Below are positions 46,406 to 60,624 of a DNA stretch of 64,000 nucleotides, piece after piece (position 1 is the stretch's first letter; every line of letters begins with the position of its first letter). This DNA is from Eukaryota sp. TZLM1-RC (Eukaryota; Metamonada: BaSk clade), in NCBI GenBank assembly GCA_040285825.1, contig JAUPSS010000004.1, positions 1 to 64,000 of the forward strand. The letters are read 5' to 3'. The notes under the pieces were generated by a model. The model had not been told where the DNA came from and did not search any database. It was given only the letters and a program-made list of their open reading frames with translations. The position numbers and the translations under genes are program-made.

Positions 46406-46426
46406 ATACGATTTACTGAGGCTCAT
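45902..46426 (-). CDS. Satellite-ATG-fused CCHC-RLE protein, copy A6 (174 aa)
   Basis: Starts at the satellite ATG (MSLSKSY), then directly the CCHC knuckle (IPLCGHGDLGLDHSFQC, whose first Cys is replaced at the junction), RHD, 'AFDVTIVGGYG' and the native C-terminus '...REDRQCW'. It is the minimal RLE module. Loss of the first Cys probably weakens zinc binding. Expression is unproven. Confidence 0.6.
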   Translation of the reverse strand: MSLSKSYIPLCGHGDLGLDHSFQCRKVSRMVTQRHDEVNNFINELNNFESEKEFKFGLNKQLRVDGFQTSTKIAFDVTIVGGYGNNWSDAFSKAYSDKIAKYSILKDLNLINQIVLLVFSVHGGFYTKTKILFDQFGWNEVADEISCFILKNSFKCHSAFNYILQKKREDRQCW

Positions 46427-49400
46427 ATGAAGTTCCTAGTTTCGTATATTGACCAATGGTTGTTTAATAACAATCATTGGTCAAATCTTTAAAGTCCATT
46501 TTGGGACACTTATTATAACAATTGTGGTGTTAAAGTCCGTGCTATGGTCATTTGAGTAGTCATTGGTATGATTAGTTCAATGGTCATTGGTATGATTAGA
46601 TGAGTTGCATGTAGTCTTTATGTACTAGATGTGATCAACTTGTGATCAAACTTTGTGTGAAATTGTGTGTGAGTAATGTTGGCTATGTGTTACTTGGTCA
46701 ATACATACTCATGATTGCTTTTTCAATTGATTTTGTATATATTTGAATTAATTGAGTTTATTAATTTTTAAATATTAAATTGTAAAAAAAGTAAAAAATC
46801 AAAAAGTATACAATTGAATGTTGTAAACTAATAGAACTATTGCTGTAAGTGTAAGAGTATCGTTTTTGATACGATTTACTGGGGCTCATATGAAGTTCCT
46901 AGTTTCGTTTATTGACCAATGGTTGTTTAATAACAATCATTGGTCAAATCTTTAAAGTCCATTTTGGGACACTTAATATAACAATTGTGGTGTTAAAGAC
47001 CGTGCTATGGTCATTTGAGTAGTCATTGGTATGATTAGTTCAATGGTCATTGGTATGATTAGATGAGTTGCATGTAGTCATTATGTACTAGATGTGATCA
47101 ACTTGTGATCAAACTTTGTGTGAAATTGTGTGTGAGTAATGTTGGCTATGTGTTACTTGGTCAATACATACTCATGATTACATTTTCAATTGATTTTGTA
47201 TATATTTGAATTAATTGAGTTTATTAATTTTTAAATATTAAATTGTAAAAAAAGTAAAAAATCAAAAAGTATACAATTGAATGTTGTAAACTAATAAGAC
47301 CATTGCTGTAAGTGTAAGAGTATCATTTTTGATACGATTTACTGGGGCTCATATGAAGTTCCTAGTTTCGTTTATTGACCAATGGGTTGTTTATTACAAT
47401 CATTTATCAAATGTTCAAAGTCCATTTTGGGACAATTAAATATAACAATTGTGGTGTTAAAGTCCGTGCTATGGTCATTTGAGTAGTCATTGGTGTGATT
47501 AGTTCAATGGTCATTGGTATGATTAGATGAGTTGCATGTAGTCTTTATGTACTAGATGTGATCAACTTGTGATCAAACTTTGTGTGAAATTGTGTGTGAG
47601 TAATGTTGGCTATGTGTTACTTGGTCAATACATACTCATGATTGCTTTTTCAATTGATTTTGTATATATTTGAATTAATTGAGTTTATTAATTTTTAAAT
47701 ATTAAATTGTAAAAAAAGTAAAAATCAAAAAGTATACAATTGAATGTTGTAAACTAATAGAACTATTGCTGTAAGTGTAAGAGTATCGTTTTTGATACGA
47801 TTTACTGGGGCTCATATGAAGTTCCTAGTTTCGTTTATTGACCAATGGTTGTTTAATAACAATCATTGGTCAAATCTTTAAAGTCCATTTTGGGACACTT
47901 AATATAACAATTGTGGTGTTAAAGACCGTGCTATGGTCATTTGAGTAGTCATTGGTATGATTAGTTCAATGGTCATTGGTATGATTAGATGAGTTGCATG
48001 TAGTCTTTATGTACTAGATGTGATCAACTTGTGATCAAACTTTGTGTGAAATTGTGTGTGAGTAATGTTGGCTATGTGTTACTTGGTCAATACATACTCA
48101 TGATTACATTTTCAATTGATTTTGTATATATTTGAATTAATTGAGTTTATTAATTTTTAAATATTAAATTGTAAAAAAAGTAAAAAATCAAAAAGTATAC
48201 AATTGAATGTTGTAAACTAATAAAACTATTGCTGTAAGTGTAAGAGTATCGTTTTTGATACGATTTACTGGGGCTCATATGAAGTTCCTAGTTTCGTTTA
48301 TTGACCAATGGGTTGTTTATTACAATCATTTATCAAATGTTCAAAGTCCATTTTGGGACAATTAAATATAACAATTGTGGTGTTAAAGACCGTGCTATGG
48401 TCATTTGAGTAGTCATTGGTATGATTAGTTCAATGGTCATTGGTATGATTAGATGAGTTGCATGTAGTCCTTATGTACTAGATGTGATCAACTTGTGATC
48501 GAACTTTGTGTGAAATTGTCTGTGAATAATGTTGGCTATGTGTTACTTGATCAGTACAAACTCATGATTACATTTTCAATTGAATTTGTATATATTTGAA
48601 TTAATTGAGTTTATTAATTTTTAAATATTAAATTGTAAAAAAAGTAAAAAATCAAAAAGTATACAATTGAATGTTGTAAACTAATAAAACTATTGCTGTA
48701 AGTGTAAGAGTATCGTTTTTGATACGATTTACTGGGGCTCATATGAAGTTCCTAGTTTCGTTTATTGACCAATGGTTGTTTAATAACAATCATTGGTCAA
48801 ATCTTTAAAGTCCATTTTGGGACACTTAATATAACAATTGTGGTGTTAAAGACCGTGCTATGGTCATTTGAGTAGTCATTGGTATGATTAGTTCAATGGT
48901 CATTGGTATGATTAGATGAGTTGCATGTAGTCTTTATGTACTAGATGTGATCAACTTGTGATCAAACTTTGTGTGAAATTGTGTGTGAGTAATGTTGGCT
49001 ATGTGTTACTTGGTCAATACATACTCATGATTACATTTTCAATTGATTTTGTATATATTTGAATTAATTGAGTTTATTAATTTTTAAATATTAAATTGTA
49101 AAAAGTAAAAAAATCAAAAAGTATACAATTGAATGTTGTAAACTAATAAAACTATTGCTGTAAGTGTAAGAGTATCGTTTTTGATACGATTTACTGGGGC
49201 TCATATGAAGTTCCTAGTTTCGTTTATTGACCAATGGGTTGTTTATTACAATCATTTATCAAATGTTCAAAGTCCATTTTGGGACAATTAAATATAACAA
49301 TTGTGGTGTTAAAGACCGTGCTATGGTCATTTGAGTAGTCATTGGTATGATTAGTTCAATGGTCATTGGTATGATTAGATGAGTTGCATGTAGTCTTTAT

Positions 49401-51050
49401 GTACTAGATGTGATCAACTTGTGATCAAACTTTGTGTGAAATTGTGTGTGAGTAATGTTGGCTATGTGTTACTTGGTCAATACATACTCTTGATTACATT
49501 TTCAATTGATTTTGTATATATTTGAATTAATTGAGTGTATTAATTTTTAAACATTAAATTGTAAAAAAAGTAAAAAATCAAAAAGTATACAATTGAATGT
49601 TGTAAACTAATAAAACCATTGCTGTAAGTGTAAGAGTATCGTTTTTGATACGATTTACTGAGGCTCATATGAAGTTCCTAGTTTCGTATATTGACCAATG
49701 GTTGTTTATTAACAATCATTGGTCAAATCTTTAAAGTCCATTTTGGGACACTTATTATAACAATTGTGGTGTTAAAGACCGTGCTATGGTCATTTGAGTA
49801 GTCATTGGTATGATTAGTTCAATGGTCATTGGTATGATTAGATGAGTTGCATGTAGTCCTTATGTACTAGATGTGATCAACTTGTGATCAAACTTTGTGT
49901 GAAATTGGGTGTGAGTAATGTTGACTATGTGTTACTTGGTCAATACAAACTCTTGATTACATTTTCAATTGATTTTGTATATATTTGAATTAATTGAGTG
50001 TATTAATTTTTAAACATTAAATTGTAAAAAAAGTAAAAAATCAAAAAGTATACAATTGAATGTTGTAAACTAATAAAACCATTGCTGTAAGTGTAAGAGT
50101 ATCGTTTTTGATACGATTTACTGAGGCTCATATGAAGTTCCTAGTTTCGTATATTGACCAATGGTTGTTTATTAACAATCATTGGTCAAATCTTTAAAGT
50201 CCATTTTGGGACACTTATTATAACAATTGTGGTGTTAAAGACCGTGCTATGGTCATTTGAGTAGTCATTGGTATGATTAGTTCAATGGTCATTGGTATGA
50301 TTAGATGAGTTGCATGTAGTCTTTATGTACTAGATGTGATCAACTTGTGATCAAACTTTGTGTGAAATTGTGTGTGAGTAATGTTTGCTATGTGTTACTT
50401 GGTCAATACATACTCATGATTGCATTTTCAATTGATTTTGTATATATTTGAATTAATTGAGTTTATTAATTTTTAAACATTAAATTGTAAAAATAGTAAA
50501 AAAATCAAAAAGTATACAGATGAATGTTGCAAACTAATAAAACCATTGCTGTAAGTGTAAGAGTATCGTTTTTGATACGATTTACTGAGGCTCATATGAA
50601 GTTCCTAGTTTCGTATATTGACCAATGGTTGTTTATTAACAATCATTGGTCAAATCTTTAAAGTCCATTTTGGGACATTTATTATAACAATTGTGGTGTT
50701 AAAGACCGTGCTATGGTCATTTGAGTAGTCATTGGTATGATTAGTTCAATGGTCATTGGTATGATTAGATGAGTTGCATGTAGTCTTTATGTACTAGATG
50801 TGATCAACTTGTGATCAAGCTTTGTGTGAAATTGTGTGTGAGTAATGTTTGCTATGTGTTACTTGGTCAATACATACTCATGATTGCATTTTCAATTGAT
50901 TTTGTATATATTTGAATTAATTGAGTTTATTAATTTTTAAACATTAAATTGTAAAAATAGTAAAAAAATCAAAAAGTATACAGATGAATGTTGCAAACTA
51001 ATAAGACCATTGCTGTAAGTGTAAGAGTATCGTTTTTGATACGATTTACT

Positions 51051-52113
51051 TTTATTGAAAATTAAAAAAAACTACTTGAACACTAAAAAAAATTACCTAC
51101 CAACATTGACGATCTTCTCTTTTCTTTTGAAGAATATAATTAAAAGCACTGTGACATTTAAAGCTATTCTTCAAAATGATACAACTAATTTCATCTGCTA
51201 CCTCATTCCATCCAAATTGGACAAACAGTATTTTTGTTTTAGTGTAAAAACCCTCATGAACACTAAAAACGAGAGGAACAATTTGGTGAATTAAATTTAA
51301 TTCTTTTAAAATTGAATATTTTGCAATTTTATCAGAATAAGCTTTCGAAAAAGCATCACTCCAATTATTACCATAACCTCCAACTATGGTAAAATCAAAA
51401 GCAATTTTAGTTGACGTTTGAAAGCCATCAACACGTAACTGCCTATTTAAACCAAATTTAAATTCCTTTTCAGATTCAAAATTATTTAATTCGTTAATAA
51501 AATTATTTACTTCGTCATGTCTTTGTGTAACCATTCTTGAGACTTTTCTACATTGAAACAAGTGATCTAAGCCTAGGTCTCCATGACCACACAAAGGACA
51601 TATCACAAATTGTTCTCCTTGAAGCAATCTCAGATTTATTAGGTATTTAAAGCAATCATCTGAGAACGTGAAATTTTGAGAAATAGGCAAAACTTTCAAA
51701 CAACAAGATGATTGAGTGCCACAATTTGAAATAAATTGTAGTCGTTCACATTCTGATAGTTTTTCTTTCAAACGACTCAATTTTTCCTTATAAAATAAAT
51801 GAGTGATTTGACGTTGGCAAATTTTAATTCGTTTGTCCCAGATTGAGTCAAAACCAGCAAAAGAAGGTGATAAAGCTGATAGTAAAACCCTATACTGATC
51901 ACTTGGAATTAAATTTGTTAAATCAAGATCACGTACAGCCAAGTATACAGAAACTGAATAGCAAATATGTGCAACTTGGCCCAGATGGAGAAACCCTAAT
52001 CCACCCAAAGAATGAGGCAAATAAATTAAATCTAAATTATTTGATTCTTCCAATCCTATTAAGTTGAAATAAGCAACAAATTCTGAAACCCAAAGATGAA
52101 AACCCATTCTGGT
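51051..52113 (-). mobile_element. Family A retrotransposon, copy A7 (longest)
   Basis: A 1063-bp copy reaching further 5' than the others, into the region after RT. It has the same 12-bp duplication (right copy from 52114) and the same 3' junction. Its 5' end is an independent truncation. Confidence 0.9.
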
Positions 52114-52134
52114 ATACGATTTACTGAGGCTCAT
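51097..52134 (-). CDS. Satellite-ATG-fused post-RT plus RLE protein, copy A7 (345 aa)
   Basis: Begins at the satellite ATG and continues in the native frame: the post-RT region with 'LPHSLGGLGFLHLGQVAH', matching 'LPMNWGGLGMTDW' in the 18S element, then 'DSIWDKRIK', a basic helical stretch, the intact CCHC knuckle (CPLCGHGDLGLDHLFQC), RHD, 'AFDFTIVGGYG' (Val to Phe change in the core) and the C-terminus. No RT catalytic motifs are present. This copy best defines the family's C-terminal architecture. Confidence 0.7.
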   Translation of the reverse strand: MSLSKSYTRMGFHLWVSEFVAYFNLIGLEESNNLDLIYLPHSLGGLGFLHLGQVAHICYSVSVYLAVRDLDLTNLIPSDQYRVLLSALSPSFAGFDSIWDKRIKICQRQITHLFYKEKLSRLKEKLSECERLQFISNCGTQSSCCLKVLPISQNFTFSDDCFKYLINLRLLQGEQFVICPLCGHGDLGLDHLFQCRKVSRMVTQRHDEVNNFINELNNFESEKEFKFGLNRQLRVDGFQTSTKIAFDFTIVGGYGNNWSDAFSKAYSDKIAKYSILKELNLIHQIVPLVFSVHEGFYTKTKILFVQFGWNEVADEISCIILKNSFKCHSAFNYILQKKREDRQCW

Positions 52135-55100
52135 ATAAAGTTCCTAGTTTCGTATATTGACCAATGGTTGTTTATTACAATCATTGGTCAAATCTTTAAA
52201 GTCCATTTTGGGACAATTAATATAACAATTGTGGTGTTAAAGTCCGTGCTATGGTCATTTGATTAGTCATTGGCATGATTGGTTGAATGGTCATTGGTAT
52301 GATTAGATGAGTTGCATGTAGTCTTTATGTACTAGATGTGATCAACTTGTGATCAAACTTTGTGTGAAATTGTGTGTGAGTAATGTTGGCTATGTGTTAC
52401 TTGGTCAATACATACTCATGATTGCTTTTTCAATTGATTTTGTATATATTTGAATTAATTGAGTTTATTAATTTTTAAATATTAAATTGTAAAAAAAGTA
52501 AAAAATCAAAAAGTATACAATTGAATGTTGTAAACTAAAAGAACTATTGCTGTAAGTGTAAGAGTATCGTTTTTGATACGATTTACTGGGGCTCATATGA
52601 AGTTCCTAGTTTCGTTTATTGACCAATGGTTGTTTAATAACAATCATTGGTCAAATCTTTAAAGTCCATTTTGGGACAATTAATATAACAATTGTGGTGT
52701 TAAAGTCCGTGCTATGGTCATTTGAGTAGTCATTGGTATGATTAGTTCAATGGTCATTGGTATGATTGGGTGAGTTGCATGTAGTCTTTATGTACTAGAT
52801 GTGATCAACTTGTGATCAAATTTTGTGTGAAATTGTGTGTGAATAATGTTGGCTATGTGTTACTTGATCAGTACAAACTCATGATTACATTTTCAATTGA
52901 TTTTGTATATATTTGAATTAATTGAGTTTATTAATTTTTAAACAATAAATTGTAAAAATAGTAAAAAATCAAAAAGTATACAATTGAATGTTGTAAACTA
53001 ATAAAACCATTGCTGTAAGTGTAAGAGTATCGTTTTTGATACGGTTTACTGAGGCTCATATGAAGTTCCTAGTTTCGTTTATTGACCAATGGGTTGTTTA
53101 TTACAATCATTTATCAAATGTTTAAAGTCCATTTTGGGACAATTAAATATAACAATTGTGGTGTTAAAGACCGTGCTATGGTCATTTGAGTAGTCATTGG
53201 TATGATTAGTTCAATGGTCATTGGTATGATTAGATGAGTTGCATGTAGTCTTTATGTACTAGATGTGATCAACTTGTGATCAAACTTTGTGTGAAATTGT
53301 GTGTGAGTAATGTTGGCTATGTGTTACTTGGTCAATACATACTCATGATTGCTTTTTCAATTGATTTTGTATATATTTGAATTAATTGAGTTTATTAATT
53401 TTTAAATATTAAATTGTAAAAAAAGTAAAAAATCAAAAAGTATACAATTGAATGTTGTAAACTAATAAAACAATTGCTGTAAGTGTAAGAGTATCGTTTT
53501 TGATACGATTTACTGGGGCTCATATGAAGTTCCTAGTTTCGTTTATTGACCAATGGTAGTTTAATAACAATCATTGGTCAAATCTTTAAAGTCCATTTTG
53601 GGACACTTATTATAACAATTGTGGTGTTAAAGTCCGTGCTATGGTCATTTGAGTAGTCATTGGTATGATTAGTTCAATGGTCATTGGTATGATTGGGTGA
53701 GTTGCATGTAGTCTTTATGTACTAGATGTGATCAACTTGTGATCAAATTTTGTGTGAAATTGTGTGTGAATAATGTTGGCTATGTGTTACTTGATCAGTA
53801 CAAACTCATGATTACATTTTCAATTGATTTTGTATAAATTTGAATTAATTGAGTTTATTAATTTTTAAACAATAAATTGTAAAAATAGTAAAAAATCAAA
53901 AAGTATACAATTGAATGTTGTAAACTAATAAAACCATTGCTGTAAGTGTAAGAGTATCGTTTTTGATACGGTTTACTGAGGCTCATATGAAATTCCTAGT
54001 TTCGTATATTGACCAATGGTTGTTAATAACAATCATTGGTCAAATCTTTAAAGTCCATTTTGGGACACTTATTATAACAATTGTGGTGTTAAAGACCGTG
54101 CTATGGTCATTTGAGTAGTCATTGGTATGATTAGTTCAATGGTCATTGGTATGATTAGATGAGTTGCATGTAGTCTTTATGTACTAGATGTGATCAACTT
54201 GTGATCAAACTTTGTGTGAAATTGTGTGTGAGTAATGTTGGCTATGTGTTACTTGGTCAATACATACTCATGATTGCTTTTTCAATTGATTTTGTATATA
54301 TTTGAATTAATTGAGTTTATTAATTTTTAAATATTAAATTGTAAAAAGTAAAAAATCAAAAAGTATACAATTGAATGTTGTAAACTAATAAAACAATTGC
54401 TGTAAGTGTAAGAGTATCGTTTTTGATACGATTTACTGGGGCTCATATGAAGTTCCTAGTTTCGTATATTGACCAATGGTTGTTTATTACAATCATTGGT
54501 CAAATCTTTAAAGTCCATTTTGGGACAATTAATATAACAATTGTGGTGTTAAAGTCCGTGCTATGGTCATTTGAGTAGTCATTGGTATGATTGGTTGAAT
54601 GGTCATTGGTGTGATTAGATGAGTTGCATGTAGTCTTTATGTACTAGATGTGATCAACTTGTGATCAAACTTTGTGTGAAATTGTGTGTGAGTAATGTTG
54701 GCTATGTGTTACTTGATCAGTACAAACTCGTGATTACATTTTCAATTGATTTTGTATATATTTGAATTAATTGAGTTATTAATTTTTAAACATTAAATTG
54801 TAAAAATAGTAAAAAATCAAAAAGTATACAATTGAATGTTGCAAACTAATATAACCATTGCTGTAAGTGTAAGAGTATCGTTTTTGATACGATTTACTGA
54901 GGCTCATATGAAGTTCCTAGTTTCGTATATTGACCAATGGTTGTTTATTACAATCATTGGTCAAATCTTTAAAGTCCATTTTGGGACAATTAATATAACA
55001 ATTGTGGTGTTAAAGTCCGTGCTATGGTCATTTGAGTAGTCATTGGTTTGATTGGTTGAATGGTCATTGGTATGATTAGATGAGTTGCATGTAGTCTTTA

Positions 55101-58100
55101 TGTACTAGATGTGATCAACTTGTGATCAAACTTTGTGTGAAATTGTGTGTGAGTAATGTTGGCTATGTGTTACTTGGTCAATACATACTCATGATTGCTT
55201 TTTCAATTGATTTTGTATATATTTGAATTAATTGAGTTTATTAATTTTTAAATATTAAATTGTAAAAAAAGTAAAAAATCAAAAAGTATACAATTGAATG
55301 TTGTAAACTAATAAAACAATTGCTGTAAGTGTAAGAGTATCGTTTTTGATACGATTTACTGGGGCTCATATGAAGTTCCTAGTTTCGTATATTGACCAAT
55401 GGTAGTTTAATAACAATCATTGGTCAAATCTTTAAAGTCCATTTTGGGACACTTATTATAACAATTGTGGTGTTAAAGTCCGTGCTATGGTCATTTGAGT
55501 AGTCATTGGTATGATTAGTTCAATGGTCATTGGTATGATTGGGTGAGTTGCATTAGTCTTTATGTACTAGATGTGATCAACTTGTGATCAAATTTTGTGT
55601 GAAATTGTGTGTGAATAATGTTGGCTATGTGTTACTTGATCAGTACAAACTCATGATTACATTTTCAATTGATTTTGTATAAATTTGAATTAATTGAGTT
55701 TATTAATTTTTAAACAATAAATTGTAAAAATAGTAAAAAATCAAAAAGTATACAATTGAATGTTGTAAACTAATAAAACCATTGCTGTAAGTGTAAGAGT
55801 TTCGTTTTTGATACGGTTTACTGAGGCTCATATGAAGTTCCTAGTTTCGTATATTGACCAATGGTTGTTAATAACAATCATTGGTCAAATCTTTAAAGTC
55901 CATTTTGGGACACTTATTATAACAATTGTGGTGTTAAAGACCGTGCTATGGTCATTTGAGTAGTCATTGGTATGATTAGTTCAATGGTCATTGGTATGAT
56001 TAGATGAGTTGCATGTAGTCTTTATGTACTAGATGTGATCAACTTGTGATCAAACTTTGTGTGAAATTGTGTGTGAGTAATGTTGGCTATGTGTTACTTG
56101 GTCAATACATACTCATGATTGCTTTTTCAATTGATTTTGTATATATTTGAATTAATTGAGTTTATTAATTTTTAAACAATAAATTGTAAAAATAGTAAAA
56201 AATCAAAAAGTATACAATTGAATGTTGTAAACTAATAAAACCATTGCTGTAAGTGTAAGAGTATCGTTTTTGATACGATTTACTGGGGCTCATATGAAGT
56301 TCCTAGTTTCGTTTATTGACCAATGGTTGTTTAATAACAATCATTGGTCAAATCTTTAAAGTCCATTCTGGGACACTTATTATAACAGTTGTGGTGTTGA
56401 AGTCCGTGCTATGGTCATTTGAGTAGTCATTGGTATGATTAGTTCAATGGTCATTGGTATGATTAGATGAGTTGCATGTAGTCTTTATGTACTAGATGTG
56501 ATCAACTTGTGATCAAACTTTGTGTGAAATTGTGTGTGAGTAATGTTGGCTATGTGTTACTTGGTCAATACATACTCATGATTGCTTTTTCAATTGATTT
56601 TGTATATATTTGAATTAATTGAGTTTATTAATTTTTAAACAATAAATTGTAAAAATAGTAAAAAATCAAAAAGTATACAATTGAATGTTGTAAACTAATA
56701 AAACCATTGCTGTAAGTGTAAGAGTATCGTTTTTGATACGATTTACTGGGGCTCATATGAAGTTCCTAGTTTCGTTTATTGACCAATGGTTGTTTAATAA
56801 CAATCATTGGTCAAATCTTTAAAGTCCATTCTGGGACACTTATTATAACAGTTGTGGTGTTGAAGTCCGTGCTATGGTCATTTGAGTAGTCATTGGTATG
56901 ATTAGTTCAATGGTCATTGGTATGATTAGATGAGTTGCATGTAGTCTTTATGTACTAGATGTGATCAACTTGTGATCAAACTTTGTGTGAAATTGTGTGT
57001 GAGTAATGTTGGCTATGTGTTACTTGGTCAATACATACTCATGATTACATTTTCAATTGATTTTGTATATATTTGAATTAATTGAGTTTATTAATTTTTA
57101 AACAATAAATTGTAAAAATAGTAAAAAATCAAAAAGTATACAATTGAATGTTGTTAACTAATAAAACCATTGCTGTAAGTGTAAGAGTATCATTTTTGAT
57201 ACGGTTTACTGAGGCTCATATGAAGTTCCTAGTTTCGTATATTGACCAATGGTTGTTTAATAACAATCATTGGTCAAATCTTTAAAGTCCATTTTGGGAC
57301 ACTGATTATAACAATTGTGGTGTTAAAGTCCGTGCTATGGTCATTTGAGTAGTCATTGGTATGATTAGTTCAATGGTCATTGGTATGATTAGATGAGTTG
57401 CATGTAGTCTTTATGTACTAGATGTGATCAACTTGTGATCAAACTTTGTGTGAAATTGTGTGTGAGTAATGTTGGCTATGTGTTACTTGGTCAATACATA
57501 CTCATGATTGCTTTTTCAATTGATTTTGTATGTATTTGAATTAATTGAGTTTATTAATTTTTAAATATTAAATTGTAAAAAAAGTAAAAAATCAAAAAGT
57601 ATACAATTGAATGTTGTAAACTAATAGAACTATTGCTGTAAGTGTAAGAGTATCGTTTTTGATACGGTTTATTGAGGCTCATATGAAGTTCCTAGTTTCG
57701 TATATTGACCAATGGTTGTTTAATAACAATCATTGGTCAAATCTTTAAAGTCCATTTTGGGACACTTATTATAACAATTGTGGTGTTAAAGTCCGTGCTA
57801 TGGTCATTTGAGTAGTCATTGGTATGATTAGTTCAATGGTCATTGGTATGATTAGATGAGTTGCATGTAGTCTTTATGTACTAGATGTGATCAACTTGTG
57901 ATCAAACTTTGTGTGAAATTGTGTGTGAGTAATGTTGGCTATGTGTTACTTGGTCAATACATACTCATGATTGCTTTTTCAATTGATTTTGTATATATTT
58001 GAATTAATTGAGTTTATTAATTTTTAAACATTAAATTGTAAAAAAGTAAAAATCAAAAGTATACAATTGAATGTTGTAAACTAATAGAACTATTGCTGTA

Positions 58101-60624
58101 AGTGTAAGAGTATCGTTTTTGATACGGTTTACTGAGGCTCATATGAAGTTCCTAGTTTCGTATATTGACCAATGGTTGTTTAATAACAATCATTGGTCAA
58201 ATCTTTAAAGTCCATTTTGGGACACTTATTATAACAATTGTGGTGTTAAAGTCCGTGCTATGGTCATTTGAGTAGTCATTGGTATGATTAGTTCAATGGT
58301 CATTGGTATGATTAGATGAGTTGCATGTAGTCTTTATGTACTAGATGTGATCAACTTGTGATCAAACTTTGTGTGAAATTGTGTGTGAGTAATGTTGGCT
58401 ATGTGTTACTTGGTCAATACATACTCATGATTGCTTTTTCAATTGATTTTGTATATATTTGAATTAATTGAGTTTATTAATTTTTAAATATTAAATTGTA
58501 AAAAAAGTAAAAAATCAAAAAGTATACAATTGAATGTTGTAAACTAATAGAACTATTGCTGTAAGTGTAAGAGTATCGTTTTTGATACGGTTTACTGAGG
58601 CTCATATGAAGTTCCTAGTTTCGTATATTGACCAATGGTTGTTATAACAATCATTGGTCAAATCTTTAAAGTCCATTTTGGGACACTTATTATAACAATT
58701 GTGGTGTTAAAGTCCGTGCTATGGTCATTTGAGTAGTCATTGGTATGATTAGTTCAATGGTCATTGGTATGATTAGATGAGTTGCATGTAGTCTTTATGT
58801 ACTAGATGTGATCAACTTGTGATCAAACTTTGTGTGAAATTGTGTGTGAGTAATGTTGGCTATGTGTTACTTGGTCAATACATACTCATGATTGCTTTCA
58901 ATTGATTTTGTATATATTTGAATTAATTGAGTTTATTAATTTTTAAATATTAAATTGTAAAAAAGTAAAAATCAAAAGTATACAATTGAATGTTGTAAAC
59001 TAATAGAACTATTGCTGTAAGTGTAAGAGTATCGTTTTTGATACGATTTACTGGGGCTCATATGAAGTTCCTAGTTTCGTTTATTGACCAATGGTTGTTT
59101 AATAACAATCATTGGTCAAATCTTTAAAGTCCATTTTGGGACAATTAATATAACAATTGTGGTGTTAAAGTGACGTGCTATGGTCATTTGAGTAGTCATT
59201 GGTATGATTAGTTCAATGGTCATTTGTATGATTGGGTGAGTTGCATGTAGTCTTTATGTACTAGATGTGATCAACTTGTGATCAAATTTTGTGTGAAATT
59301 GTGTGTGAGTAATGTTGGCTATGTGTTACTTGGTCAATACATACTCATGATTGCATTTTCAATTGATTTTGTATATATTTGAATTAATTGAGTTTATTAA
59401 TTTTTAAATATTAAATTGTAAAAAAAGTAAAAAATCAAAAAGTATACAATTGAATGTTGTAAACTAATAAAACTATTGCTGTCAGTGTAAGAGTATCGTT
59501 TTTGATACGATTTACTGGGGCTCATATGAAGTTCCTAGTTTCGTTTATTGACCAATGGTTGTTTATTACAATCATTGGTCAAATCTTTAAAGTCCATTTT
59601 GGGACAATTATTATAACAATTGTGGTGTTAAAGTCCGTGCTATGATCATTTGAGTAGTCATTGGTATGATTAGTTCAATGGTCATTGGTATGATTAGATG
59701 AGTTGCATGTAGTCTTTATGTACTAGATGTGATCAACTTGTGATCAAACTTTGTGTGAAATTGTGTGTGAGTAATGTTGGCTATGTGTTACTTGGTCAAT
59801 ACATACTCATGATTGCTTTTTCAATTGATTTTGTATATATTTGAATTAATTGAGTTTATTAATTTTTAAATATTAAATTGTAAAAAAAGTAAAAAATCAA
59901 AAAGTATACAATTGAATGTTGTAAACTAATAGAACTATTGCTGTAAGTGTAAGAGTATCGTTTTTGATACGATTTACTGGGGCTCATATGAAGTTCCTAG
60001 TTTCGTTTATTGACCAATGGTTGTTTAATAACAATCATTGGTCAAATCTTTAAAGTCCATTTTGGGACAATTAATATAACAATTGTGGTGTTAAAGTGAC
60101 GTGCTATGGTCATTTGAGTAGTCATTGGTATGATTAGTTCAATGGTCATTTGTATGATTGGGTGAGTTGCATGTAGTCTTTATGTACTAGATGTGATCAA
60201 CTTGTGATCAAATTTTGTGTGAAATTGTGTGTGAGTAATGTTGGCTATGTGTTACTTGGTCAATACATACTCATGATTGCATTTTCAATTGATTTTGTAT
60301 ATATTTGAATTAATTGAGTTTATTAATTTTTAAATATTAAATTGTAAAAAAAGTAAAAAATCAAAAAGTATACAATTGAATGTTGTAAACTAATAAAACT
60401 ATTGCTGTCAGTGTAAGAGTATCGTTTTTGATACGATTTACTGGGGCTCATATGAAGTTCCTAGTTTCGTTTATTGACCAATGGTTGTTTATTACAATCA
60501 TTGGTCAAATCTTTAAAGTCCATTTTGGGACAATTATTATAACAATTGTGGTGTTAAAGTCCGTGCTATGATCATTTGAGTAGTCATTGGTATGATTGGT
60601 TGAATGGTCATTGGTAAGATTAGG

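Noticed and set aside
51843-52067. 74-codon plus-strand frame
   Set aside because: Antisense to the A7 element protein, with low-complexity composition.
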